The position numbers and the translations under genes were made by a program. Source: Sulfuricurvum sp. (GTDB lineage: Bacteria > Campylobacterota > Campylobacteria > Campylobacterales > Sulfurimonadaceae). Taken from it: a DNA stretch of 64,000 bases. Below the pieces are notes generated by a model. It had not been told where the DNA came from. It was given only the letters and a program-made list of their open reading frames with translations, and searched no databases. Below, piece by piece: positions 24,539-33,496 of the stretch. The stretch spans positions 62,001 to 126,000 of the forward strand of contig JAUYRN010000005.1 in the NCBI GenBank assembly GCA_030696775.1. The letters are read 5' to 3'. Positions within the stretch are counted from its first letter, which is position 1. Each line of letters starts with the position of its first letter.

Positions 24539-25340
24539 GAATAAGACCGGTGTGAATGGCAGCCATCTCTATGTATTTAGGTTTAAGAGAATTATAATTT
24601 ATTTTACTCGGATGATACTCTTCAAACCATGCGTAAAGTGAAAAAAGTGAGAACATAAGCTTATTGGCATCACGATAATTACCTTTAGTTAATCTACTAA
24701 TTATTTTAATGTTTTTATCATTTATCATATTCGCGACGTCAAAGCAATTAGATTTAAGCAATTTTTTTTGAATATAAATTTTGAGCTCTTCTGGTGAAGC
24801 ATTTTGAAGTTCAATACTTTCCCAAATACGTGTTTGGAAATGTTCTTTAGCAATAATGTCCTCATCATCTGTTTTGTGAAGGGTAATCACAAATTTTAAT
24901 GCACGTGCATCAGAAATAAGTCGAATCTTTTCCATTAAAGCAGTGCTATACAGTTGTGCTTCATCGAGTAAGACTATGGGCGTTTGAGGATAGTTAACAG
25001 CGCTTGCAAGTTCTAAAAAAGTGGTAAGGGTAATTGCATCTCTGTTTACATGCCCATAAATTTTTTGAGCAAGAACGCGTAAAAAATCATTTTCATCTAT
25101 AATAGGAATATCCACCATAAAAACTTTTTGGTGTTTTGAGAGATCATGATGTAGCTTGTGCAATAACATACTTTTCCCCGTTCCTGGTTTACCATAAAGT
25201 AAAATCATTTTAAGTGGCTTTTGCACGGAAGATTTTAAATTTTGATACATATGAGAAACACTGTCAATTTGGACGTAATCACGAGGATTCACTATGTCAA
25301 TAAACAGCTCTTTAGGCTTTGAAAACAGCGAATGCCCCAT
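24531..25340 (-). CDS. ctsP: ExeA/MshM-like AAA ATPase (CtsP-like)
   Basis: A soluble 269-residue ATPase with Walker A YGKPGTGKS (about residue 50), Walker B PIVLLDEAQLY (about 125) and a sensor-1-like KFVITLHKTDDE. The C-terminal helical part matches the AAA_22/ExeA lid. ExeA-type ATPases help secretin assembly across the cell wall, and the cognate protein in Campylobacter transformation is CtsP. It lacks the C-terminal membrane and peptidoglycan-binding region of full ExeA, so it must act with a membrane partner, plausibly the TPR protein encoded next. It lies 3 bp behind the secretin gene. Confidence 0.8.
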   Translation of the reverse strand: MGHSLFSKPKELFIDIVNPRDYVQIDSVSHMYQNLKSSVQKPLKMILLYGKPGTGKSMLLHKLHHDLSKHQKVFMVDIPIIDENDFLRVLAQKIYGHVNRDAITLTTFLELASAVNYPQTPIVLLDEAQLYSTALMEKIRLISDARALKFVITLHKTDDEDIIAKEHFQTRIWESIELQNASPEELKIYIQKKLLKSNCFDVANMINDKNIKIISRLTKGNYRDANKLMFSLFSLYAWFEEYHPSKINYNSLKPKYIEMAAIHTGLIHA

Positions 25341-25343
25341 CCT

Positions 25344-27095
25344 TTATTTATTCTCTTTCATCTCTTTAACGTCTTTGTTATCTGTTTTGGATACTTCAGC
25401 TTGCTTTATCTGGTCTTTCTCCATCGCAGGAGCTAAACGACTGTACCCTAAGTCAGAAAGACCTACGTTTGAACCATCTTTTTTAACAATATGAGGTTCA
25501 ATAATAATAACAAGTTCTTCGACTTTTTCACTAATACCCTCTTGTTTAAATAAGTAGCCTAAAACAGGAATATCTCCAAGAAAAGGCACTTTGGTAACAT
25601 TATTGGTTGATTTTCTGTTGATCAAACCACCTAAAACAATACGACTGCCATCTTGAACGGATACGACAGAGGATATTTGGCGACGACTTAGATCGGGTGG
25701 CATGGTACGCAATGCATTGTCTGCTGATAATACACTGGCTGTTTCAGAAACGGATGGGTTAATACGTAAGGTGATTGTCCCATCTTTTGAAATTTCAGGG
25801 GTAATATCGAGAAGAACTCCAGAAAAGACTGAGCTGACTACTTCCGAGGAGGATTGTGTCCCCGTTGAACCGCCTGCTAGTGTTGACGTCGTTAAAGTTT
25901 TATAAAACAATTCTGTACCAGCAGTAATAAGTGCAGGCTGATTATTAAGTGTCATGATTTTTGGATTTGAGATCGCATAGACATCTCCTTGTGTTTTCAA
26001 AAACATGAGAAGATTGTTAATGCTGATACTGTTACTGAGCGTGAAAAGCTTTGACATTGCATCTACTGGAGCGCGTACACCTGCAACATCCATTAATCCG
26101 TAGGTTGGAGCAGCAGGTGTTCCTCCCGTTATCGCAGTTACTTGTACTTTATCACCTTCGTAAGCAGTATCAAAGGTAGCGCCTGTAACATTGGTTCTGT
26201 TGGCTTTATCGAATCCGAGTTTAAAGTTCTGAAGGTTATAGATCTGTGACCAGTCGATACCTGTCGTTGATCCATCATTAAAGACAACGCTGTACATTTT
26301 AACATCAATCATGACTTGAGTTTGCATTTTTTTCTCTAAATCACTGATATAAGTATCAAGACGTTTAATTTGTTTCCCAGTACCCGTAACCGTTATTAAG
26401 CCTGCATTTTTATTGATAAAAATATTATGCCGATCCTCTTCTTCTACTGCTTTGTCTTTTGAATCTAAGCTAGGTATTTGTTTTACTTGTTTGTATTGGT
26501 CCTCAGGGCGACTTAATATGCTTTTAACCTCTTGCTCTAATGTTTCCCAAAATTTTACTTCATCCACTGTTGTGATATTGGTTCCTGATTCTGAGGATGC
26601 ATTATTACTCTTTGAACTTGTTGAAGAAGCTGTGGAAGTTGTTCCCGTTGTAGCTGCACCGGTAGATGAAGTACCTGAATTTGAACTCAATCGGATATTA
26701 GTACTGCCTGTCCCTTTACGTTCTGTCGTTATATAGTCGATATTGTAAGTTTTAGTTGTAAGATAAGTAATTTTTAAAACATTGTTTTGCAAGGTATATT
26801 GTAAATCATTTTCTTTGATGATAAGATCCAACACTTCGTTAATAGTCAGATTTTTTAGATAGGTTTTATTCATCTGTTTTTTGAGAATGTTTTCAGCCTC
26901 GGAATCTGCGACAATAACACTCATCCCGCATTCATCACTGATTTGGTCAATGAACTCACCGACGCTAGTTCCTTTAACTGAGGCTATGTTAAAGAGTTCA
27001 TAGGTGCAATCTGCACTCAAAGGAGTTGCCAGTAAAGCAGCTGTAGTGACTGATAATAAGAATGCTCGCGTAGTGGGTTTAAATACTAATTTCAT
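25344..27095 (-). CDS. ctsD: Outer-membrane secretin (MshL/PilQ/GspD-like, CtsD-like)
   Basis: The 583-residue protein has a signal peptide (LLATPLSA-D). An STN/N0-like domain (about 35-125) is followed by a low-complexity Ser/Thr/Gly linker (about 135-175), an N1-like domain (about 200-255) and the secretin channel domain (about 330-555). Typical secretin motifs are TLNNQPALITAG, DITPEISKDGTITLRINPSVSE and VQDGSRIVLGGLINRK with VPFLGDIPVLGYLFK. The order STN plus secretin fits the MshL/PilQ group. It forms the outer-membrane pore for DNA uptake or pilus exit. The poly-Ser linker is unusual in its composition and may span peptidoglycan. Confidence 0.88.
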   Translation of the reverse strand: MKLVFKPTTRAFLLSVTTAALLATPLSADCTYELFNIASVKGTSVGEFIDQISDECGMSVIVADSEAENILKKQMNKTYLKNLTINEVLDLIIKENDLQYTLQNNVLKITYLTTKTYNIDYITTERKGTGSTNIRLSSNSGTSSTGAATTGTTSTASSTSSKSNNASSESGTNITTVDEVKFWETLEQEVKSILSRPEDQYKQVKQIPSLDSKDKAVEEEDRHNIFINKNAGLITVTGTGKQIKRLDTYISDLEKKMQTQVMIDVKMYSVVFNDGSTTGIDWSQIYNLQNFKLGFDKANRTNVTGATFDTAYEGDKVQVTAITGGTPAAPTYGLMDVAGVRAPVDAMSKLFTLSNSISINNLLMFLKTQGDVYAISNPKIMTLNNQPALITAGTELFYKTLTTSTLAGGSTGTQSSSEVVSSVFSGVLLDITPEISKDGTITLRINPSVSETASVLSADNALRTMPPDLSRRQISSVVSVQDGSRIVLGGLINRKSTNNVTKVPFLGDIPVLGYLFKQEGISEKVEELVIIIEPHIVKKDGSNVGLSDLGYSRLAPAMEKDQIKQAEVSKTDNKDVKEMKENK

Positions 27096-27104
27096 CTTGC
27101 TGTC

Positions 27105-27632
27105 CTATTTTGTATTTATGGTGATGTTGTTGTTGGATTTACTAAGAAATAAAATCAAAGGCTGACTCTTTTTCCCACTTAATAACACGGAACCTTGCTT
27201 TATTTCAGCTAAATTATAACTGCGTACTGTGTCGTTTAATTTGTACCATTTACCATTAATAAGTGCTGACTTATTCATAACTGCTTGTAAGCGTAGAGGC
27301 TCTTCTATGACTTTTTGTATGGCTGGAATCAGTGACATACTCCCTAATTTTGGTGGAGCAAGAAGCACAGATCCGCTGTTTTTACTAGGTAGACGTGTTG
27401 GCGCTATATATCTAATAGGATCGATGAGAGAATTTATAAATCCATCCGCAATTCCAACGCGAGAGGGTACAATTGCTTTGATCTGTTCATCTACCCACAG
27501 TAGCTCTTTATCATTTTCGGGTTGTAAAACCGTTACATTTCCAGTACTTGGAAGTACCATCGGTGAGTTTATTTCATTATTGGCACATAGTGTTAGCGAA
27601 ATAATTAAGGATATTAAGGCAAATATTTTCAT
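27105..27632 (-). CDS. Periplasmic PilP/MshK-like protein (CtsR position)
   Basis: From the ATG at 27632 the product has 175 residues and starts with a signal peptide (KIFALISLIISLTLCAN). The C-terminal half (LQAVMNKSALINGKWYKLND and VRSYNLAEIKQGSVLL) has the small beta-barrel pattern of PilP/GspC-HR or MshK proteins that contact the secretin N0 domain. The ATG overlaps the preceding stop (ATGA), which decides this start over a GTG-like upstream one. It is located directly before the secretin gene, as ctsR is in Campylobacter. Functional assignment rests on position and this fold pattern. Confidence 0.65.
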   Translation of the reverse strand: MKIFALISLIISLTLCANNEINSPMVLPSTGNVTVLQPENDKELLWVDEQIKAIVPSRVGIADGFINSLIDPIRYIAPTRLPSKNSGSVLLAPPKLGSMSLIPAIQKVIEEPLRLQAVMNKSALINGKWYKLNDTVRSYNLAEIKQGSVLLSGKKSQPLILFLSKSNNNITINTK

Positions 27633-28264
27633 TGTCGTACAATCCCCCATACTGAAATATTAAGCTCACTTTTAAGTTTAGTATCTGCTGTCATATTCAT
27701 ATCATGAAGATCAACAACAAGGGTGCTTTGCTCAAGAGCATTAATAAATTTGAGAGTATTTTTGAACGGAGCATCAGAAGAAATCGAGATATCTAAGACG
27801 TGTCCAAAAGAGCTATTGTCAGTTGTTAAAGTATTGCCAAACTGAGTTAATTTAACATTATATGCTCTTGCATATTTGGAAATTGAATCCAAATAAGCTC
27901 CCCAAATAACTTCATCATAATAGAGAGAAGAAATTTGTTCCAATCTATCTTTGATGTAAGTATTATATTGAATGTAATGTTGATACTCTAATTCAATGAC
28001 TTTGGTCTCTTGTTCAATTTGAGTAATGCGCTCAGGTGGATTGGCTTCTAGATATTGTTTGTCATTATTTAGATCACTCTCCATAGCGATTGCTTTTTCA
28101 TGAGAAGTTTTAAAATCTGCTTCAGAACTATCCCAAAAAAGTAGATAAGAGAAAGCAAAAAGTCCAGCAAATATCATCCCATATAGCATCATCTTATCGC
28201 GTTCACTTTTGAGCGATAATGTATGATCAAGACTGTAAAGATAATTCTCAATATTTAATGTCAT
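27629..28264 (-). CDS. PilO/MshJ-like inner-membrane protein
   Basis: The 211-residue protein has a cytoplasmic N-terminus, one membrane helix (about residues 26-44), a coiled-coil segment (about 55-105) and a C-terminal alpha/beta domain (DEVIWGAYLDSISKYARAYN onward) with the pattern of PilO/GspM/MshJ. These proteins form the alignment ring between platform and secretin. The start and stop both overlap the neighbours by 4 bp (ATGA). Family call is by architecture and position. Confidence 0.65.
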   Translation of the reverse strand: MTLNIENYLYSLDHTLSLKSERDKMMLYGMIFAGLFAFSYLLFWDSSEADFKTSHEKAIAMESDLNNDKQYLEANPPERITQIEQETKVIELEYQHYIQYNTYIKDRLEQISSLYYDEVIWGAYLDSISKYARAYNVKLTQFGNTLTTDNSSFGHVLDISISSDAPFKNTLKFINALEQSTLVVDLHDMNMTADTKLKSELNISVWGIVRQ

Positions 28265-29808
28265 TTAAGTACCGCCTTAAGTTCACTGAGATAGCCTGTA
28301 TTATTGCCATCATATGAGATTAATTTTAGATCAAAATCATAGGTGTCTTTTTTTGTCGCAGTTAAATATTTTAGTAAAGCAGTAATATCTTGTGTATTTT
28401 TAGCGCTAAGTATAAAGCAAAAAGTTTTACTTGAAATATTGTTTTCTTCATTTACTATTTCTGAATATCCCAATGAATTTAATTTAACTCTATATTGATT
28501 AAAACTACGCGAAAAGTCAGCAATAATTTTTGCTTTCATCGGATAATTTACTTTTTTCTCATGAACTTGAGAAAGAGTATCTTGTTTTTGTTTATAGGAA
28601 GCCTTTTGCTCGTCTAGAAGTCCTTGAGCGGTACTTTTAGTGGCTAGCTTCAGATTTACAGTGGCTTCACGAGTTGTTTTATCAATATGAACTTGCTCAT
28701 ATTCTTGATTCATAAGGGCATAATGAAACTCTTCAACATAAGAAAGTCCCCAGTAGGTTCCTGGATAAAGAAGTGCGGCTGCTAATGCGGCAGCGGTTAC
28801 AAGTATGAGTTTTCCACTATCACGTTTTGCAAATGGAGGAGGTCTATGAAAAATTGTAAAATTACACTCATATCGCTCATTGGATTCAAGCCGAGCATAT
28901 AAATGCATAAGTTGATGAATTTGATCAACGTTCTTTTCTTGTGTATTGAATCCAAAATCAAAATTAAAGGGTTGTACTTTTAGTCCAAGATAGGTTTGAG
29001 CATATTCATCTAAGCCGTTGATTTCACCTACAGACGCTCCAATATAAATGGATTCGAATTGTTTGATTTCGAAAGCTCGCTTTGAATAAGTAATGACATC
29101 GTTAACATGAAGAAAAATTTCACCAAAAAGTTTAAGTAAATTCTTTTGATATTCCGGACTATTGACATTTAATCCCTGAGTTGCAAGAATATTTTGAAAA
29201 CTTAATAACTCAATTGGTTCACCTAGTAATTCGCAAAAACGTTCATGCATTTGTTTAAGTGAATATTTTAGTGATTTAGTATAAATAAACTCTTGCTCAT
29301 TGTAAACAGCAAAAAAAGCATCATTTTCTTGAAAATAGATAAATCCATGAGCACCATTAGATTCAATGAAATTTTTCACATACAGTGATTTAAGCAATAA
29401 TGCTACAGGTACAATTTGATCAATATACTTTATGTCATTAACAATGGAGGCAAATTCCTGTGTTAATAAAAGAGGATCAACGACAAAAATATGAAAAAAG
29501 CGTTCACTATCACTGATATGATTGACGGCTTCAACATATTGAATTTGGTATTCAACTGCCATATCTAGAGCAAGTTCTTCATATACCTTATTTTCTAAAG
29601 CGTCATATATATCATCATCCGGGACATTTTTACTAATTCCAACCAGTGCAGAAATAAATCCTTTTGTGTTTAAAAAAGAAATGGCATACTGTTCTTTTGA
29701 AAAGGAAGGGGATGCAATATCCGTAATGCTATTAAGCGTACTAAGATAAAAATCTTTTCGGTACGGATTGGCAGATAGGATGGTAGAAAATGTATGTTGT
29801 ATGCTCAT
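28261..29808 (-). CDS. PilM-PilN-like (GspL/MshI-like) alignment-complex protein
   Basis: This 515-residue protein looks like a fusion of a cytoplasmic actin-like PilM/MshI domain (about 1-320) with a PilN-like part. A membrane helix (about 331-350, ILVTAAALAAALL) is followed by a periplasmic coiled coil and a ferredoxin-like domain (about 400-515). This is the GspL/MshI architecture. It would link the ATPase to PilO- and PilP-like proteins. Phosphate-loop residues of PilM are not clearly kept, as in MshI. Its start overlaps the carboxypeptidase stop (ATGA), the junction where cell-shape and DNA-uptake genes meet. Confidence 0.7.
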   Translation of the reverse strand: MSIQHTFSTILSANPYRKDFYLSTLNSITDIASPSFSKEQYAISFLNTKGFISALVGISKNVPDDDIYDALENKVYEELALDMAVEYQIQYVEAVNHISDSERFFHIFVVDPLLLTQEFASIVNDIKYIDQIVPVALLLKSLYVKNFIESNGAHGFIYFQENDAFFAVYNEQEFIYTKSLKYSLKQMHERFCELLGEPIELLSFQNILATQGLNVNSPEYQKNLLKLFGEIFLHVNDVITYSKRAFEIKQFESIYIGASVGEINGLDEYAQTYLGLKVQPFNFDFGFNTQEKNVDQIHQLMHLYARLESNERYECNFTIFHRPPPFAKRDSGKLILVTAAALAAALLYPGTYWGLSYVEEFHYALMNQEYEQVHIDKTTREATVNLKLATKSTAQGLLDEQKASYKQKQDTLSQVHEKKVNYPMKAKIIADFSRSFNQYRVKLNSLGYSEIVNEENNISSKTFCFILSAKNTQDITALLKYLTATKKDTYDFDLKLISYDGNNTGYLSELKAVLK

Positions 29809-31106
29809 TTCGTGTCCTGTTTAAAATGTGCGAGAATCATCCCACAAAAACGGTTACCTCTATAAAATTCAACTCGATAAACCTGATGGTCTCGATCGAG
29901 TGAATATTTAGGATCTAAATCATCCATGCTAACACGCACGTTAGCCTCATTTATCCCTTTTTTAGGCGAATAACCGATTATGTTTACTCGAATATCTTTA
30001 TTATGAAGTATAACCTTAAAATCGGCAGTTACTAAAAATTCTGTAGCAAAAGCGATATTTTTTTGATTGTTATCAACTTCAATGGTAATATTTTCATCAT
30101 AAACACCTGCTTCGTGAAAACTAGGTGTTAGTGAACTTGTTTTTTTATTACCAACATAAAGATCATACTTATCATTTTTTTTTACTGCAAAACCTAATGG
30201 ATGAGAAAAATTAAAGTTGTTACTGTCTGATTGTAACGGAATGAAACTTAATTCATTTCTTAAGTTTTCAAGATTTAGACTAGATGTGTTATTAATTGTA
30301 ACATTTCCGTCACATTCTAAAATATTTTTAAGATTTTCACTGTTTAAATCAAAAGATCTTGAATAAGAAATTCCCATATAGCGCATATAGCCTTCTATTG
30401 CGCGAAGTTGGTAAAAAACTTTTTCATTAAGTGTAGGAAGATTTTTACTCGTTTCGATTGCAAAGGCTGGTTTATTCTGATTAATAGCAAAGAAAGTGAG
30501 GGAGTGCTTCATTGCTTCATCATCAAAACGGGTGTTAGTATTACGTATAGCGAAACAGTGATGATTTTCAATGAGATTCCCATTTACTTCTTGTTGGACT
30601 GCTAACGCAATTTTGTCTAAATTTTTATATTGGTGATCACCATCGAGTGATTCTTGGTCAATAACACATGTTTGTCCCCATGCTCCTGGGTTGAAAATAG
30701 TATTCTGGTAGTCTTTTCTATAAAAACCATGACCATCATGCAAATTTAAAATAAGATCAACTTTTGGATCAGTTATGATTTTTTTTATCTCTTTAATGAT
30801 GTTGAGATCAGGATCGCTTGTATTTATATCTGCAAATTTTCGATTCATATCTCCATTAATACCACGACTGTTCATCGCAATGCTAAGAGCATTTAGGTTA
30901 GGAACAATCCAAAGATTTCCTTTATTAATGGTGTAATATTGGGAAAGAATGGATGCTGCAAAATAACTTCCAGGTTCATTTCCATGAATTCCACCTATAA
31001 CTAAAAGCGTTGGTCCATAATTTGTAGATGTTTCGTGTTTTATAAGTGAAAAGGGAAGAGCATAAGAAAACGATACAAAATAAAGAATAAATAGTATTAC
31101 TTTCAT
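29805..31106 (-). CDS. csd4: DL-carboxypeptidase of peptidoglycan, Csd4/Pgp1 (M14-like)
   Basis: The 433-residue periplasmic enzyme trims tripeptide stems of peptidoglycan to dipeptides, which sets helical or curved cell shape in Helicobacter and Campylobacter. A signal peptide (ILFILYFVSFSYA) is followed by an M14-type zinc carboxypeptidase domain with His41 and Glu44 (GGIHGNEPGS), His123 (LNLHDGHGF) and catalytic Glu218 (AIETSK). H. pylori Csd4 is recalled to use a Gln at the position of His41; here the classical His is present. Two further beta domains follow (about 250-433). I chose the ATG one base after the csd6 stop; a TTG start 18 bases earlier is the alternative. Confidence 0.9.
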   Translation of the reverse strand: MKVILFILYFVSFSYALPFSLIKHETSTNYGPTLLVIGGIHGNEPGSYFAASILSQYYTINKGNLWIVPNLNALSIAMNSRGINGDMNRKFADINTSDPDLNIIKEIKKIITDPKVDLILNLHDGHGFYRKDYQNTIFNPGAWGQTCVIDQESLDGDHQYKNLDKIALAVQQEVNGNLIENHHCFAIRNTNTRFDDEAMKHSLTFFAINQNKPAFAIETSKNLPTLNEKVFYQLRAIEGYMRYMGISYSRSFDLNSENLKNILECDGNVTINNTSSLNLENLRNELSFIPLQSDSNNFNFSHPLGFAVKKNDKYDLYVGNKKTSSLTPSFHEAGVYDENITIEVDNNQKNIAFATEFLVTADFKVILHNKDIRVNIIGYSPKKGINEANVRVSMDDLDPKYSLDRDHQVYRVEFYRGNRFCGMILAHFKQDTK

Positions 31107-31107
31107 A

Positions 31108-32079
31108 TCAAATCTCTGAAACAATGGAAATAGATTGATCTGTATTGAGCAGGAGCATTAATGTTTTAGGTCCGGTGAATGTATGATTGTTGCTAGTATA
31201 AACTTCATCAAATGTGACCATAAAAAGATTTTGGCGCTCACCAGGGTAAGGAATGATATTTAGATTGGAAAGAAGAATTTCTTTTGATTCTTTTTTATCA
31301 AAAATACGCTGTTTATAATTTTTAAAATCGTAATACTCCATTCCGTCGTAACGGATAAAAGTGGTATCATAAAAGGAGAGATAGGTTTGAAAATCGTTAT
31401 ATTTCCATGCATATCGCCATTGGTAGAGTTGTGCAATAATCGTTGCATAGGGAACGTTTAAATTTTCTTTTGGTTTAGTATCAATAACAAGTAGAGTATT
31501 TTTGTAATCAATCTTTTGGTCTAGGCTGGTTAGTTCGTTGTTGTCAATAACAATGCATCCTTTGGTAAAGTTATCTCGATCACCAGAAGCAGGTTGTCCA
31601 TGTATCCAAATTCCATCACCACTTTTTCCTCGAATACGGTCGTATAAATTGGGATAAGAAGTGACAAACGCCATCGGTCCGTAGAAAGGATCGACAGTCA
31701 ATAGCTTTTGGGTGAGTGAATAAATACCTATAGGAGTACGTCGATCTCCGGCACTTAATTTATCACCTTCATATTTTCCTGTAAATGCGGGAATGGTTTT
31801 TAAAAGAGCAAAGCGCTCATGTTTACCTTTGTTCTCTTTACGATAGAGACTTAGTGTAGGTTGATCTTTTTCGCATACAAGAAGCGTATCTGTAGCTTCA
31901 TAGTAACCAAATTTAAGATCTTTATTTAAAATCTTTGAATTCCAGAAGCTTGAATCACCGAGTCCGTGATCGATTTCTTTGGCGATAGCATTCATTCCTC
32001 CACTACGATATAAATCCATCACTTCACCTGCAAAAAGAGAAGTCATGAAAAATGGAAGTAATAAAAGTTTTTTTACCAT
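31108..32079 (-). CDS. csd6: L,D-carboxypeptidase/transpeptidase-fold enzyme Csd6/Pgp2
   Basis: A 323-residue secreted protein with signal peptide (LLLPFFMTSLFAG), an N-terminal helical dimerisation region, a YkuD domain with the catalytic pair His160 (IWIHGQ) and Cys175 (TKGCIV), and a C-terminal NTF2-like pocket (about 210-323). Csd6/Pgp2 removes the terminal D-Ala from tetrapeptides, giving the tripeptides that Csd4/Pgp1 cuts. The two consecutive activities are encoded next to each other here. The gene overlaps era by 7 bp. Adjacency of era and csd6 is also found in H. pylori. Confidence 0.93.
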   Translation of the reverse strand: MVKKLLLLPFFMTSLFAGEVMDLYRSGGMNAIAKEIDHGLGDSSFWNSKILNKDLKFGYYEATDTLLVCEKDQPTLSLYRKENKGKHERFALLKTIPAFTGKYEGDKLSAGDRRTPIGIYSLTQKLLTVDPFYGPMAFVTSYPNLYDRIRGKSGDGIWIHGQPASGDRDNFTKGCIVIDNNELTSLDQKIDYKNTLLVIDTKPKENLNVPYATIIAQLYQWRYAWKYNDFQTYLSFYDTTFIRYDGMEYYDFKNYKQRIFDKKESKEILLSNLNIIPYPGERQNLFMVTFDEVYTSNNHTFTGPKTLMLLLNTDQSISIVSEI

Positions 32080-32951
32080 TCGTATCCTAAATCACTTAAG
32101 AACTTTTTATCGGTAGTCCACCCTTTTTTGACGGATACAAAAAGTTCAAGATAAACGGGTTTCGTGGAAAGACGCTCAATTTTCTCACGGGCATTTTTGC
32201 CGATGCGCTTAATGGCAACGCCTCCCTTACCAATAATAATCCCTTTTTGGGACTCTTTTTCAACAATAATAGTGGCTCGAATATGTTCTGTTGGAGAGTC
32301 TTCATCGATTTTATCAATTAACACGTCAGATTCATAAGGAATTTCATCACTAATATTATCGAAAATCGCTTCACGAATAAATTCTTTGTATATGGTACGT
32401 ATCATTTCTGTTGTAATGTTTTCAGGATCATAGAGATAGGGTGATTCATTTAGATGCTTAATAATCGTATTAAGTAAATCCTCTTTTCCTACATTCTTAG
32501 TAACTGACATAGGAATAAGGGCTTCAAATTTATCACTGTATTGATTGTACTCGCCAATTTTTTTCAGTAAATCACCTTGAGAAATTTGATCGATTTTACT
32601 GAGAACGATTATGTGTTTGCGTTTGTTTCCATTAATTTCTAAAAATTTCTCATAATAGCTCGTTTTATCGGATGCGGGTGCTAAGTAAACAACAATATCA
32701 CAATCACCAATTGCTTTGAGAGCTTCTTCTAGCATGTATTGATTGAGAAGCTTTTCGGCCTGGTGCAGTCCAGGTGTATCTACAAAAATAATTTGATCGT
32801 CATTATGCATGACAATTGCATTCGAGCGTTTACGTGTAGCATTTGCCTTTTGGCTTACAAGGGCAATTTTTTCTCCCAGTATCCAGTTCATCATGGTGCT
32901 TTTACCCGCATTAGGTCGCCCGATAAGAGCTACAAACCCTGCTTTACTCAC
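32073..32951 (-). CDS. era: GTPase Era
   Basis: The 292-residue GTPase helps 16S rRNA maturation and 30S assembly. The G1 motif GRPNAGKS (residues 11-18), switch I region [10 protein letters not shown]3 DTPGLH and G4-like LSKID are present; G4 has Ser in place of Asn (SKID for NKxD). The C-terminal KH domain has [19 protein letters not shown]. It starts with GTG, overlapping the rplI stop by 4 bp (GTGA), so translation of era depends on rplI. In C. jejuni and H. pylori hslV and hslU lie between rplI and era; here they are absent. Confidence 0.95.
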   Translation of the reverse strand: MSKAGFVALIGRPNAGKSTMMNWILGEKIALVSQKANATRKRSNAIVMHNDDQIIFVDTPGLHQAEKLLNQYMLEEALKAIGDCDIVVYLAPASDKTSYYEKFLEINGNKRKHIIVLSKIDQISQGDLLKKIGEYNQYSDKFEALIPMSVTKNVGKEDLLNTIIKHLNESPYLYDPENITTEMIRTIYKEFIREAIFDNISDEIPYESDVLIDKIDEDSPTEHIRATIIVEKESQKGIIIGKGGVAIKRIGKNAREKIERLSTKPVYLELFVSVKKGWTTDKKFLSDLGYEW

Positions 32952-33397
32952 GAAAGGCCCTGAATTTCAAGATGCAATGTTGCATGAATTCCATGCCCAA
33001 GCTTAAGGTCTAAGTCATGCAATCCAACGGTTTTAATTCCATGTTTTGCATCCAACTCTTTTTTATCGATCTCTATTGTGTGTTGGTCCTGTAATGCTTG
33101 AGCAATTTCCTCTTTTGTTACGGAGCCAAAAAGATGTCCTGTATCACCAAGTTTTTTCTTGATGACTACTTTAATCTCGGCTAGTGTTGCTTTGATGGCA
33201 TTTAAGCGTTCAATTTCGGCAGCTTCATGTGCCGTTTTTTTACGCTGATCGGACTCGTATTTTTTTAATACTTCGTTCGTTGCAAGAAGTGCAAGCCCTT
33301 TTCCGATAAGAAAATTTTTGCCGTAGCCATCTGCTACTTCTTTGATTTCGCCAGCTTTACCGACACCTTTGACGTCTTTACTTAATAATACTTTCAT
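32948..33397 (-). CDS. rplI: 50S ribosomal protein L9
   Basis: The 149-residue protein has the L9 N-terminal domain ([33 protein letters not shown]), the long central helix and the C-terminal domain ending in HATLHLEIQ. It binds 23S rRNA near the L1 stalk. It is the first gene of the 13-gene tightly packed run that ends at gspF. A gap of 99 bp separates it from the upstream rhodanese gene and probably contains a promoter, though no clear -10 is seen. Confidence 0.97.
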   Translation of the reverse strand: MKVLLSKDVKGVGKAGEIKEVADGYGKNFLIGKGLALLATNEVLKKYESDQRKKTAHEAAEIERLNAIKATLAEIKVVIKKKLGDTGHLFGSVTKEEIAQALQDQHTIEIDKKELDAKHGIKTVGLHDLDLKLGHGIHATLHLEIQGLS

Positions 33398-33496
33398 AAT
33401 GATACCTTCAATTTTGAACGCCTAAGAAATAGAATCCATTAGGCTTCACTATAACCGCTAGTGCACTAAACTTTGTTTCGAAAGAAACGAAAATGC

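Noticed and set aside
27229-27663. 144-codon open frame on the plus strand
   Set aside because: It is antisense to the PilP-like gene, which has a signal peptide, coupled start and operon context; no ribosome-binding site supports the plus frame.
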